Part shown: in pieces, positions 46,071-59,000 of the stretch
How positions within the stretch are numbered: the first letter of the stretch is position 1
Layout: each line of letters starts with the position of its first letter
Origin: Neurospora tetraspora
Lineage: Eukaryota > Ascomycota > Sordariomycetes > Sordariales > Sordariaceae
Reading direction: 5' to 3'
Length of the DNA stretch: 64,000 bases
NCBI RefSeq assembly: GCF_033439725.1
Contig: NW_026944386.1
Span: 434,001-498,000, forward strand
Translations under genes and position numbers: made by a program
Notes under the pieces: model-generated
The model's database searches: none
Seen by the model: only the letters and a program-made list of their open reading frames with translations
Told to the model about the DNA's origin: nothing

Positions 46071-49000
46071 TTTCGGTAGGGTTCGGGGAGGCCTCGGGAC
46101 TTCAAGTGGGAAGAGATTTGGGCGTGACGATGTGGTGATGGTGATTCGTAGGCGCGGTAGTGTGGGAGTGGGGATTGGTGATGTTGAGAGTGGTGACGGG
46201 CGTTTGTAAGAGCGATGGGGTGGTCGTAGGTCAATGTCGTCGATTGTCCAGTCTTGGCGTCGATTAAACTGTCGTCTTAATCACCGGTAATGTCAAAGTG
46301 GAGATCCCGCAAAACCTCCGTCTCGGCGCTTGATCTTCGGTCGTCACGACGGTCATTCAGGCGGACGTCACGGCCAAAACGCTTGGACCACCCAACCCAT
46401 CCCGTCTCCCGCGCAACCGGGTTGCTCACCCGAGCCGTTTTCCCGTCCAGGCTCCACTCCCTCCGGAGACCCTAACCCTTTTTGCTCCTCCTACGGTCCC
46501 ACGGTGTCCACCACCATTCCCGTTCGGGACCGGGGGCTCCAAACCCTGACCGGGATGTGCATGACAGCTCCGCCCGTAACGAAGTCCGTACGGTAACTCC
46601 CATAACAGCTCCGTACAGTCTCCATTACCGGCACTCTTCCCAGTCCCTTGTTTAAGTTTTCGATGTTCTCGGTTTCGGTTTGGGACTCTCGGCTGTTTTT
46701 TGCAACTCTCAACTGCAGCGTCATTTGGCTACAGGCGTCAGGCGTATACTACAGACGATGCGATGCGATGCGAGGCGAGGCGATGCGGGCTTCACCGCTT
46801 CGCTTGGCTTTGCTTCTACCGCACAGGAGAGTGAGGCTCGCTTACTCGGTTGTCGTCGGTTTTGGACTTCGGTTGATGGCCGGTTTTGAGAATCGGCAGA
46901 TCAATACTTACGTTTAGATACCGCCAACCGCCGTTCCGTGTACGGTAGAGGTTCGTACGGCTCGGCTCCGGCATCAAACACAGGCATGCACCGAATCACA
47001 CCTGCACCGGTGTCCCTCCCTCCGTCCGTCCGTCCGTCCGTCCGGAACCGGTCGTTTGTCTGTTGCCAGTTTCCAGCTGAACCTTCAGGCCCTGACTTCT
47101 GTCGACTGCCCCAAGAGGTTCTCAATCGGTAATCACTTCCCCCGAGCTTGTGAAAGTTACGAAACGTCGAAACAAACCCCTTGCAAAAACCAGTGGCCCT
47201 CGCCAATGCCACGTCGACTGCACATCCGTGGGAATCCGTCCTGCCGCCTGCGCTGTACCTAGTTCTGTAACTAACGTACTATCGACGCAGGACAAGTAGT
47301 AATTACTGCAGGAACCAGGTCTCATTTCATATTTTCCCTTTCCCTCGCTCACTCTGTCTGTTTGGTATTCACTGGCAGAACTGGGCCTCGCTTCTGCGAC
47401 CTGCGTTTCCCGGTTTCTTTGGATTTGCGGATGGTCCCTTTGACTGCCATTGCTTGCTTGCCCGTCGTCCCATTTACGCTGGAAACTTTACGTAAGGCTT
47501 GCTTGCTGCTTCTTTGTTACAACAGGGAGTCAAGCTCGCAGGTACACTACATGAGGTGTACTTGGAGGTTGAAAAGTGGTCGTATTTACAATTCCAGCTC
47601 GATACCAAGCAACCGTGTAAAATTAGGAACCGCCGAAGCCGAACTTCTCCAGAGCGGTCCCAAAAGGTTCCAAAATTGGATGGACCCAATACCTGCCAAA
47701 GTGGAATGGTTGGACCCTGAACTTCCTGCGTGGAACTAACCTACAACTGCTGGAGACGCTGGAAACGACGATCAGATTGTGATGATCCTTGAGTCACTGG
47801 TACTGGAGAACAAAGTTTGGTGATGAGACTGTGAATATGACTGTAAGTGGAATATCACAAAAACTCAGAACCGAAATGTCCCGTATCCTTCCGGCTGTTA
47901 TTCATCACTTTCTTCACATCGAAACCTACAGCTACTGTATGACCAAGCTGAACCGTCAAATCCACAGTCAGGGACCGACGATGGAGTTTCTCAACGTCGA
48001 GGGAACTTATGTCGGGACAGCACGGTCAAATGTGAAAACTCTTTCGGATATCGAAGCCGAAATGGATGACTGTGTTTCCTATCACGACTCAGAACTGTCT
48101 GTCTCTAACCCAAGTAACCATCAACCGGAACTGGTGAAGTTGGCTCGTAGGGTTTGACTCACGGAGACGCCGTGACCCAGATAAGATCCAGATCGGAACC
48201 CATCCCGATCACCTCAATCCCTTCGGGAGCACTTGGGCTCTGACAGGCGTACAACATCAACCTAATTATCAACGGTGAAGCCCTACCGGAAGCTGTCCCA
48301 GAGTCCGATTCTGCCCCGATCCGGTCCAGATCAGATCCAAGATTGTTTGAACATCTAGATCACCTCGTCTCGTCTCGGCTCGCCTACATACATATGCTTC
48401 GCCTTGCCTTATCAGCAATGCACCTGCATCCCGAAACAGAAGGGGGGAACCTCTGCTTGCTCTGCTCGATTCAGCTATTGGTGCAGTGCTGAATGTAGGG
48501 CTCAGGCTTGTCAAACTCTCCAAAACAGGAGACGGAGGGAGCTGAATGGATGGTATTTTTTGGTACTCGTGGTACGGTATCACCGGACGAAAATGGTAAA
48601 GACTTTCAACATTACAATCTTTCTTTCTGTTTCATTCCCCTCCTCTTCCTTTTCTCGTCTTCTCGTCGTCACGGTGGCAAGAAAAGACAAAAGTAACCCA
48701 ATCTCGGTAGTCGCACCGAAACGGCGAAAAGCCTCGAAAAAATACACTAGAGGTACCATAAAACGCCCCTTCCATGATTCCCAAATTTACGCCCATGATG
48801 ATGACGATGACAACGACATGACACCTCTAACCGATAACGATGATGCAATGAGCCCCGTTGTTGCCCCGTTGTTTCCAAACCCGAGCTAAAAGAATGATGA
48901 AACACTGATGAGATAAGATAAGGATAACATGGTGATAAGGGGTGCCGGGCATCTCCCGTCGTGGCAATGAGTGGCCCATCAACGACCCAGCGAGCAACGA

Positions 49001-50060
49001 CAACTGGCCAAGAAAATACACAAAAAGAGCAGAGAAAGGTAAGTACAGAACTCAAGGAAGGACTAGAAAACATTCACCTGGATCGAAATTTTGAGAATCA
49101 ATAACGAAAAAGCAACTGAAAGCGGAAGTAAAAGACCAAGGTACGGGGTCAACCGAAGAAAGGAAGAAACACCAAAGCCGAAACAAGCAACTTCAGAAGT
49201 AAAGACGATACGATTCACTTCGTTCCTTCCTCAGTAAACAATTTCATGTTCCAACTCCTTATCGTATCCACCAGTCCCTGGCGACATATCGTTTCAAGCC
49301 ATCCAGTCGTTCCAAACAAATCTTTCCAGTTGACTGATCAGCATGATTGCGACTGTGATAGCTTGTCCCATCGTGCCTAGAACCGATCGGCTTGCTTGCC
49401 TGCTTTCTGGACATCCTACCATTGTCCACGGTGCTTTGCCATTCAGATGCCAGATTGTCTCCTTCCAGTGTCTCCTTCCCCTGCCTCCGCAAGTGCCTCC
49501 TTCCATCGAGCAATCTCAGCCACTTTTCCAGCTACCCGGTCAAAGTCGTCTGCGTTTCAGATAAAGAGTTGTCCTTAGTGCTCGCAGCGCTCAGTATCCA
49601 GTCCCATATTCTCGTTGCTTTCCGTCTCGTCTGGCCTTGCCTTATCGTCCCTTCTTGCATGCTGGAATGGTGACATCCCGCCACGTGTCACCCATTCAAT
49701 GTGTGTGTCTGGCCAGCCCGGGCTCACCGGGCTCGCCGGGTTCGATCCAATCCAGTGATTTGAGTCAAAACGTCAGTTGAAATGCCCCGAAGGCTTGGTC
49801 AGTCTTCCCGCATTTGCCCTGCTTGTTGCGTGTGCGGGGCGTTTGATGTCGTGGTCGTAAAGATAAGAACTCATCCGCTGTCAGGTCAGTTTCGATTCCT
49901 TGATTCATTTGCTTGCGATGATCGTTCAGTGTTCTGTGTCCTTTGTAAGTTTGATCCCATCTTGTATCGAATGAGTCATCTTCTCGAATCGTTGCTGCCA
50001 AACAACGTTCATTTGTGTGTGCCTGCTTTGAGCTAGTCATGAGTGTGCAATGTAATGACC
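46071..50060. other. Gene-poor region between the SDR and kinase genes
   Basis: About 4 kb with no convincing gene. Frames of 125 and 122 residues at 47362-47739 and 47789-48157 (+) have no domain I recognise. Microsatellites occur: GCGATGCGATGCGAGGCGAG near 46757-46790 and GTCC repeats at about 47021-47044. Clustered ATCCAGATCGGA-type sequences lie near 48184-48360. No RNA gene was recognised. Confidence 0.4.
47021..47044. repeat. GTCC microsatellite
   Basis: CCCTCCGTCCGTCCGTCC-type tandem repeat of about six units in non-coding DNA. Confidence 0.75.
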
Positions 50061-50221
50061 AGAGGTGCCAAACTCTAACTTGAAAGGTGCTCAGTGAAAG
50101 AGTAAGAGGTGCCAACCTCTCTCCTGTGACTGCAACGCTGATGTGATGAGAGTTGCCAAACCTTATTGTAATGAAAACAGCGCTGAAATGCAAAATGATC
50201 GAAGCAGAGGTGCCACCCTCA
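50061..50221. repeat. Four-copy array of a 16-bp dyad (AGAGGTGCCAACCTCT-like)
   Basis: Copies at 50061-50076, 50105-50120, 50149-50164 and 50206-50221. The second, AGAGGTGCCAACCTCT, is a perfect inverted repeat (AGAGGT/ACCTCT) around GCCA; the others differ at one to four positions. Start-to-start spacing is 44, 44 and 57 bp. It lies 3' of the kinase gene. It could be an array of protein-binding sites or the remains of a 44-bp tandem repeat. Confidence 0.6.
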
Positions 50222-50738
50222 AGCTAAGATCCCCTACTAAAGCCCTCAGTCAACCTCTACCACTACGTGATGATACGTTCGCTACTCCAGACGGAAAACA
50301 AGACAACCAAGACAATGCGTGTGTGTGTGTGTGTTTGTGCAAAAAGGCCTCTCATTGGAACGCCCCATCTATACTTGAATGTTCTCTTCGTAGTCGGTAT
50401 TTGCACAAAAAAGGTTATTCTGGTCGCTTTCATTCGCCTCCGTAACTCTGACCAGTAACCAATGCCTCCCCATCAAACGGGATGGGATCATGAGATGTAA
50501 ACAATTCATACAATGCTTTGCTCCTCCATGCTAATAAAGTAAACCGCGATTTGATGCTGTTCCCTTTGCCCTTGCCGTGCTGTTTCCATGCTAACGTCTC
50601 CTTTACTGCTGCTGCTGATGATAATGATGATGTAAAAAAAGGAGTAAAATATAGACTCGAAGAAGGAAAAGAGTAGCAAAAAAAGGCAGAGAAAAAGAAC
50701 CACTGCATTTCGGCACAGCTGCACTAAAGTAACAAAGC

Positions 50739-53700
50739 TCAGTCGCTCTCCACAACGAGCTTCTTGGCAGTGTCTGTGCTTCCCACGCTAGCATTGGTGT
50801 CCCGACGCCTCGCGCCAGTGACCAATCTTCCCATGGAGATGGGCTCCTTGGAAGTCGATGCAGGTGAAGGAGAAGAAATTGTTGGGCTCTTCTTCCGCCT
50901 AGCCATGACCAACCCTTCATCACTATCGCTGTCGTCATCATCATGATGGCTGCTGTGGTAGGCACTCTTTGCCCGCGCATGAGAGAACGGGTTGTGCTTA
51001 ACAGCCGGCTTATTATTATCCGTCACACGAATGGGCACAGCAGTTGGTGTAACCTGCTCCTGCTGTTCTTCAAGCGGGAAGCCAGCCACAGGCTCCTTTG
51101 AGAAAGCTGGGGGTGTAAGAGAGTCAGATGTGTCAATGACTGATGACCGACAGACCACTCCTGGGTTGCCGAGGAACTCGCCTTCTGGGTCCGCGGACAC
51201 AGAGCTGGTGCTGCTGAGCAGAGCTGGTAGAGAAGGGTCAGACTGGAAGGCTAGGATTTGCTCCACGGCGTCCTTAGTTAGATTTTGCTTCGAGCAATAC
51301 TGCGGGCTTGCTGCCTCGCTAGGACTAGTCAGCGGGGACGTCAAAGCTCCCATGGACGTTGTGCTGGATGAGACGACGGATTTGATCGTGCCTCGGCGAG
51401 ATTGTGCCCTGCTGAAAATGTTATCTCCGGGTGAAGGAGGGCAAGGAACAGATGCGGGTTCGGCGGCATGATACTCGTGGTTTCCTCTCAAGGTGTGATT
51501 GTCGGGATCCTGCGCTGGGGGAAGCTGTTCTCGGTTCTGAATAAGCTGGGACAGGTCCTTCGCGTTGATGAAGTCTTCGATCCGGTGTGCTGTCTGTGGG
51601 CGTTCATCGAGTTCAACCATCGGACGTTGCCTGTCGATAATGTTGCTTTCAGATTGGTGGTGGTGATGGTGGAAGATGCTGGTAGCAGGCGTAGTGGGCG
51701 GCAGGCTCTGCTCCTCCAACTGCTCTGAGACCTTTGCGAGGTCGATCGAATGCGTGATACGTGGTCTTTGGGGCATCTGAACATTGCCGGGTGCGACAGC
51801 AGTGCTGAGAGCGACCCTAGGTCCAGCCCGCTTATCGTCACTAGCGAACAACCCCCGATCAACGGAACGTGCTCGGCTAGTGTCGTCAGCGGGAGGCTTC
51901 ATGTCGCGCGTCTTCCTGAGAGCGTTGCTTGGATCTTCTGGCGCGATGCCATAGAGAGGAGTAGGTGGTACGGTTTGACAGTGGTTCGGTACGAAGCCCG
52001 TGGTTGGGGTAAGGCTTAAAAAAGTGTTGGTAGCGGACCGGGCGTGGCCACGATTTCGTGATCTCATGGAAGTGCGATCGGGCACCTCGTCTCGTTCTCG
52101 CACATTAGAAAAAAACTCGCGTAGTTGACGTGTGGTCGAATGCTTGCTGACGGCCGAGGTCGAGGGCTCTGGCACGGCTGAAGCTGGTGAGCCTCCAAGT
52201 GGCGAGTGTGAAGGGCTGGCAGTGACACTCTGGGTCAACGGGTGCGACCCTGTCGAGATTTGCGAAAGATTGGAAAAGTAATCGTCGGGGCGTAAGCTTC
52301 TGCGCCGCCCGTCACGCACACCAGGGGTGGGTATGCCAACGGCGGGGCTCTCTGCCGATGAGCTGGCGGCGCTGCTCGTGGCACGTTTGCGTGAAGACAC
52401 GCTCTCTGAACGGTCTCCCCTGTGCGTGAACTTGGTCACTGTCTTCTTGAAAGCCAACTTGGCCCGCTCGACAAAGGTGAGGGGCACAACGGCCTGAGTA
52501 ATATCGCGTTCATCGACTTGAATTCTCCTACCTGCCGTGCGCCGAGACGGATCGGTATCATCCAGCCAGGCTATGACGTTATCAATGCCCTTAAGGACCC
52601 ATGGATGCCTCTTGACGTCACGTAGGCGAATCCGCTTCTCTGGGTTCTTAATGAGCATCTTGCTGAGGAGGTCGTAGAGGTCGTTATCAATCTCTTCGTA
52701 CAAAGGCTCGTCATCGTTGCGGTAAGGATCTCGGTTCACTCGTGTATACAGGGACTTTTCGTCAGGTTTGGTGGAAGGATCAACGGGGCGGAGGCGCTGT
52801 CTCGGGATGTAGACTTCTTCCGTAGCAATCTTCTTGAACATGCGCCACTCGTCCTCCGCCAGGAAGGGGATGCGGGCAAAGATCAAGCAGTAAAGAGTAA
52901 CTCCTAGAGACCACACATCAATCTGCTCGGTGATCTTGGGCTGCTGGCCAGGTCGGTCGTCGTAGGTGTCGGTGTAACAGAGCTCAGGGGCAAAGAAAGC
53001 AGGGGTTCCGACCGTCTTGGCCAGCTCAAGGTCGTTATCGAAGTCGCGGGCTTCAGACTCGGAAACAGGCTCATCGGGCTCACCATCGCGGAGAGGCCGT
53101 CCAAAGTAGGAGACGCCGAAGTCGGAGATCTTGACTCGGTGATCCTTGGTGCAAAGCAGGTTGGCAGGCTTGATGTCACGGTGCACGACGCCTTCGTAGT
53201 GGAGGTACTCAAGACCGAGGACGGTGTCGCGGAAAGCTGACCTGGCCTTGTCGATTGTGAAGCAGGGTACATACGAGTAATCGTCAACGAAAGGGTCGTG
53301 CACTCTGTTGTAGTCAACCGACGACATGTGAGACAGGATGGAGTCGGCCATGCTTGGGGACCTCTTGCGGAGGCTGGGTTCATCCTCGCGGGGGGCAAAC
53401 AGCGTGCCCTCAACCGCAGAATCCTGGTTGATGTGCGAGTGTCCATGGGGCGTCTCCATCTCGTCTTCGTCAATCTCGGGAACAACCGAGGCAATCGAAG
53501 CCAGGTCGGGCTCGGAAGGCTGGGGGGTGTTGGATCGGGAGATAGACTTCATCGACTGTGTCCGTGAGGGCGCGCGGGACGTCACTCTGGATGAAAGGCC
53601 AAGCCAGTCTCCGGCAAAGGACGGAATGGACGAGTCTCTGCCCAAGGACCTAGCATGGAAATCAAGATCGTCGTCATCGGCGGTACCGAACTCGAGACTC

Positions 53701-54609
53701 CAGAACTCGGCGTTGTTGGGGTGAGCCTGTTGCGCCACATGCGCCCGCTTGGCTTCCTTCTCCGCTTGGCGTTTTTCCATGAATCGCAGGTACTCCTCCT
53801 CTCTTGCATCCGGCAAGGCTCCCAGCTGTTCTCTCTCCTGGCGTCGGCGTTCATAAGCGCAGATGTGAGGGAGACCCTTCTTTCTCCAGACAACCTCACC
53901 CAGCTCCACGTGTTCCAGCACCATGTAGATTTTCTTGAGCTCGGGGTCGTCGATGATTTCGAGGAGGGCGACAACGTTGGGATGACGGATCTTCTTCAGG
54001 ATAGCGATCTCACGCTTGCTCTTGTCCTGCGTCGACATGGCGGTAACCTTTCCGAGCCGTCTCTTCTTGGAGAACCTGGGAATAATCTTGATTGCCACAT
54101 TTTCGCTGGTCTGGGTGTTGCGTGCCAGTTTGACCTTGCCATGCATGCCACGTCCAAGCTCTTCAATGATCTCGTACTGATTGATGGCCTTGCGCCCGGT
54201 CGTGTAATCGTGTTCGACATTTGCCTTGTGGGTTCTGGAAGGGTAGGATAGTGTTAGTATGGGGGAAAGGGGGCTGCAGACTAGACTGTCACAAAGATAA
54301 GACTACTTACTCGCGAACCTTGTGGCTCTGGAGCGGATGAAGATAAGGACTATGCAGGGTCGGCGCCGGAGTGGTGTTCTCGGACGATGGTTGGCCGGAG
54401 AGCGACATGTTTGAGCGGGGGATGCTCGGACTGAAGAGGCCAGGCGACGAGACCGGAGTGCTATTGGCAGTCCGGTGCGGTATTTGCGAGGCCATTGGAG
54501 GAAGGAAGGGGTGGAGTTGAGGATGCGAGGGCCGCGGATGATGTTGAGTCGGCGTCTGGGAGGACGACATCGAAGGTTGTGGTGGTTGTGTTGGTTGTTG
54601 AGGCTCCAT
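50739..54609 (-). CDS. Serine/threonine protein kinase, CaMKK/SNF1-activating (Ssp1-like) type
   Basis: Two exons, 54609-54311 and 54234-50739, with a 76-bp intron, encode 1264 residues. Relatives (fission yeast Ssp1, yeast Sak1/Tos3/Elm1, mammalian CaMKK) phosphorylate the activation loop of AMPK/SNF1. A Pro/Gln/Ser-rich leader is followed by KVRE THKANVEHDYTTGRKAINQYEI, typical for this group. The kinase domain spans about 120-647: GRGMHG (127-132), Lys149 in VAIKII, HRDIKPAN (Asp near 453), DFG (near 471) and TVGTPAFFAPE (near 507-517). About 190 residues are inserted between the N- and C-lobes (roughly 215-410, charged then Ser-rich), as in fungal Ssp1-like kinases. The long C-terminal part is disordered with many Ser/Thr-Pro sites. 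All catalytic residues are present. Confidence 0.92.
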
Positions 54610-55689
54610 GATTGTGGTGATGAGGGATCGGTCCAGGTCGGGAGTCGCAGTAGCTTGGGGTCGCCTTCATGCTGACGAGCGGTGGGAAGGAGATTCGGTT
54701 ACTACCTCGTGGGTTGAGGCATCGATCAGGGACTAGTAGACTAGTTCGTCGTTTGTTTCGGTAGGAGGTAGGGACAGAAAGAAAGAGTCGGTGATCCGAT
54801 TGACTGGGAGCGGTGCGGTGCCGTTTCGTGACTGGGTGCTGGATTCAATCGAAGAGCCACAATATCACAAGGCCATGGACGCTACCTAGTAGCGTGTGCT
54901 TTTGCGCCGGGGGGGGCTTCTCTGCTCTAGGGCACTCTTCTCCACGCTGCTGGCTTCGGTCGGCAAAAGGAGCGGATGTGAATTAGACGGGAGGAGTATA
55001 GTGGGATGCAAGTCGTTGGATCGTGGAGTCGGGATGTCGACTTGTCGAGTATGCGGTGAGAGGGAAGAGTGGAAGTTGGTAGTGTCGGTCGGGGGGGTGG
55101 TCAGGGTGGTGTTGTGGTCTAGTACTAGAAGAGACTTTGGAGAGAGAGTCGAGGAGCAATGGACAGAGGTTGAAGAATGGGTGGAGCCCCCGATGGGTCA
55201 GGCAAATGGGTCCCGGTCTGGCGAGTGGAAAACGAGTGGGAAATTCAAAAAAGGCAGGAAAGGCTTCGAAAGATAGCGTCGTATTCATGTATGGAGCGGT
55301 ACGGCCTGCGCAGGTGTGGGTGCTGGGCGGCTAGTGTGGCATCCACTTTCTGGGAAAAGACCAAGGTATCAATACTGTATGGTATCGTACTTTCGAGAAT
55401 GGCCTGTTCCTCTGCGGCGTCGGAGGTGGGTCTGGCGCCAGGAGTACAAAGAGAGCACGGACATGGACCAAGGAGCACGAAAGAGCATGGATGTCTTGGC
55501 GACTGACAGGGTACAAGGAGGTACTCAAAGTATTACTTTCAATACGGCGGATTACGCACACATGTTCCAGATTACAAAGGCTACTATGTACATCGGTTTC
55601 GTTTAGCATGTCCTGGCCGAGCACCCCGAGCATCAGGCTTTCCAGGCGAAAACAAGGCTTCGTTTCGCCCCTTTCGTTGAGCTATATCA
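54610..55689. other. Upstream region of the kinase gene
   Basis: Probable promoter and leader of the kinase, rich in GGGGGG runs (54908-54916, 55090) and GAGAGTC motifs. The longest plus-strand frames (54896-55276) have no recognisable domain. Confidence 0.4.
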
Positions 55690-56089
55690 AGGGCCCGTTT
55701 GGTTCATCCAGCTGTTTTTTCTTTTGTATGTGAAATCGACCCCTGCAAATCAGCAAGTTGATTCATGCAGGAAGTTGGGGGTCAGTTTGCCCATTTAACC
55801 CAGCTTGGCTGCGTTAAGAAGTATCGCGCTAAGGTAGGCGGTTCGGAAGGCCTAAGAAGGGAATTAGTGGGCCCATTTTGGCCAATTCTACTGTTTTCTA
55901 TCTTCATGCGCAAGGGCATAAAGATAGAAAGAAACAGAACCAACTACGAATCACAACCCCGGTCACAACAACGCGTCTTTTAGCCCACGTCTTTGCCTAG
56001 TACAAAGCAGTGGCTTTCTAGCTGCATTTTCCGCTTTGTACCCCAAATCAGCACGTTTAAAAAACAGCTGGATAAACCAAATGGGCCCT
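55690..56089. mobile_element. 400-bp MITE-like element with 31-bp inverted ends
   Basis: The left end AGGGCCCGTTTGGTTCATCC continues AGCTGTTTTTT. The reverse complement of the right end reads AGGGCCCATTTGGTTTATCC then AGCTGTTTTTT, i.e. 29 of 31 bases agree. Inside are further inverted pieces, e.g. GTACAAAGC (near 56000) with GCTTTGTAC (near 56033), and CAAATCAGC near both ends. It has no coding capacity. A clear target duplication is not visible, so the superfamily (hAT or PIF/Harbinger-like) is open. Confidence 0.75.
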
Positions 56090-59000
56090 AAGAGGGCAAA
56101 CAATTGAACATGCTTTGGCCAAAGCAATTGAGCGGCGTTGCCAGCCGCAGGGAGCAGATTACGGTCTGATGCCGGCTCCAGCGGATATCAAAATGCACGA
56201 ACTCTGATAAGCTTTTGTGAAAGAAATGGCACAGAAAGGCACAGACTACCTTACCAACATAAATGTCCGCTTTGTGTCTTATGTCTGTACGCCTGCGTAA
56301 AATATTGAAGCATTGTTATATGGAAATGCTATAGCTGCCACTTCCTCGCCATCGGGAATCACGCGCAGGATCGGATTCCGAGATGGCCAACCGAGTGCCG
56401 CGTCAACCGGCGACGGCAACGGCGACGACATGACCGGAGGCCAACGGGGCCTCTTTCATTTCTCTTTTGATCGGGGTGCATAGGCTGCCGACACTTTGTG
56501 TTATGGTGCAGGGGAGGCACACTGAGGAGCATGGACGGCACAAGTTGACGTCGCGCTTTCCGGGGGCAGAGACAGTCATGGCATGCACTTGCCAAGACCA
56601 ACCAGGTGGGGCAGCCCTTCTGGCCTTTCCTTATCGCGACCCCTTGCTGCGGGGTTCGTGATTGGTTCGGACAGGGTTGCACGAGGTCTTGGCCAAGCCT
56701 TCCTGCTGCAATGTCACCCAAAGCATGATCTGGAGCAGTGAGAAATGTCTTAAAATGTCTTGCTCAACACCAAGCTATCTCCATTCGCAACTATCATGAA
56801 CATGATGGACAGCAAGTGCCAAATTCGTGGCCCAATCTCAGCTCAGAGGATATGGAGACACTCGGACAACAAAGCCAAAACACCTCATCACGGTTCAGAT
56901 AATGGAACAAGCACAAGCAAGATACTGGCAAATATCTGGCAACAACCTGTTCGCACAGTGGCAACTTGGCAAACTCAAAACCAACAGACGGGATATCCTC
57001 TCTTGGAGGCATGATTACGTTGTGATCGCCCTCGCATTTGATACCTCCGATGTCTCCATCGTGGGGTTGAACAACCCACCAGCCCGAGGGTGTAGCGTGT
57101 GTCAGAATCCAGCGTTGACGTCGATGCTTGAAAATTCCAGTTCCTTATCCTACGTCAGACTCTTATTTTCAGTTATATCCTCCAAGACTCCAACATCCTT
57201 TTCTCATGGCCTATCATCCTTTGTTCCTGCCCCTTCTCATCCCCAATCCCCAACAACATTTTCTCGGGCATCCCAAACCACCTGTCACGTCATTCCACCT
57301 TGGCCAGGCAAAACAGACTGGATCTGGTGTTTCTCATGCGCGCCAGTTCCAGATTGCGACGCCAAGCCTTCTCCTTTCCATCTGTTCCGTTCTCCTTTCG
57401 GCTTGATACATACAAGGCAATGCCAGCCTGGCAGATTTGACTTCAACCTACGAAAAGGCGACAAGTCAAAACACCCGCCAGCTTTGACGCCGTACGTTAC
57501 GCAGACAACATATTTGTTTGTTACACCGTTACACAAACACGCCGAGGCCACGGCCATGACGCGCTTCATGGCTTTGGGCCTCCCGGCCTCTTCTTCGTCC
57601 GCCTCGTCTGTAGAGAAGAGACCAGGCCATGGACGCGGGATGCCATGCCCTCATCCTGAAAACAGAAACACCCCAATACACGGTTGGTAAAGATCTCTGG
57701 TCTTGTCAAGACCCAAAGACGCCGAGCCTCTCCAGAGTACATCGGAGGACAAACATCGTCAAAGTTTAAACTTTCCCTGGTCGTGCCAGGGTCCTGGTAA
57801 GGGTCCTTCGTCCATCCGGGTCGGTGCAGCCCTTCCCGTCCGTTGAAAGATAAGGAAAGTTTGATACTGTATCAAGTTTGATCATCGATATCTCCAGTCT
57901 TAACCGCGGGACGGCAGACGCCTCTATCACCTCACCTCCCTTGAAGTTCCCTCCTTGGAATTAACATGAAACATGGGAATCAACGACCGAGGATGATCCA
58001 GGTTGTTGGATTAGACTTTCAGGAAATTTCAGCTTCATGTCCACAGCGCTACAAGTGGCCTCTCCAGCTGTCAGTCAGTCCAGTCGTCTGGGTGACCACA
58101 CGACAGATGCAGCGCAATGTCGGAAACTTGCAGTTTTACTTGCATTAGAATGCGCGTGCAAGTGTCGAATACGGTAGTCCGTCATTTCGCCCCAGTCCGC
58201 TGCAGTCGAGGCGTCGTGAGTTCGTACAGCAGCAGCCAAAGCTGCAAAGCAGCACCGGAAAAACGAACAGGTACCATGCCTAGCCACGAAAACCCGACAG
58301 CAGCATCTGATGCAACAGCTCGCAGCGGTGAAGGAGACGAGGGCATCGTGAGATCCCGCTCACAGGCTTAGACCTAAGACCGGACTAAGATAGTGTAGTC
58401 TGTGGAGTTGAGGCAATTCCCAGGGTCCGAGTCCAGACCTCCAAGACAGAAACGGCTTAGAACGTAACTTACGTGCGTTACCCCGGATTGCACTCACCGT
58501 CAATCATCGTCACCTACCTATCGGGCGTCAATCACGACAACAATATTCCGAACCCCGGATCTTCGCTCAGCTAACTTGCTAACTAGTATTGAACGAAAAG
58601 GCGAAAACAGAAACAAAATATTGGAAATGAAGCTAGCCTGACTCTTGCTCACCCGCGTGAAGTCTGGGAAAGTGGGCTGCCATCAAAGTCGGAAAGTTAC
58701 AACTAGTAACAACCGTCCCGACGGCTCCCCATTCGCGTTTCTGATTGGTTAAGGGCACGACTAACAGCACTAACTCGGTAATAAGCACCAGCCGAGTACC
58801 AGCGGGCTAGAACGTTGGATGTTCATCGGGTTATTAAAGAGAAAGAACGCTAACATCGTCGGGATTCACGCGGGACTACGGGTCACGGGAGCCGGGGAGG
58901 GACCTGCGAGAGCTTTCTCCAGTTCCAGCTCCAGCTTGTTTGAGGTAGATGTAGGTGGTTTTAACCTTTCGCACGTGCGATCCCCACGGACGAAGTCGTT

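Noticed and set aside
47362-48157. Two successive frames of 125 and 122 residues
   Set aside because: No family resemblance or convincing splice between them, and codon choice is not gene-like.
49725-49760. GGGTTCGATCC resembling the T arm of a tRNA
   Set aside because: There is no matching acceptor, D or anticodon arms within 100 bp.
56827-57690. 287-residue plus-strand frame
   Set aside because: It has no domain, membrane or signal feature, its codon use is unbiased, and its composition resembles translated non-coding DNA.
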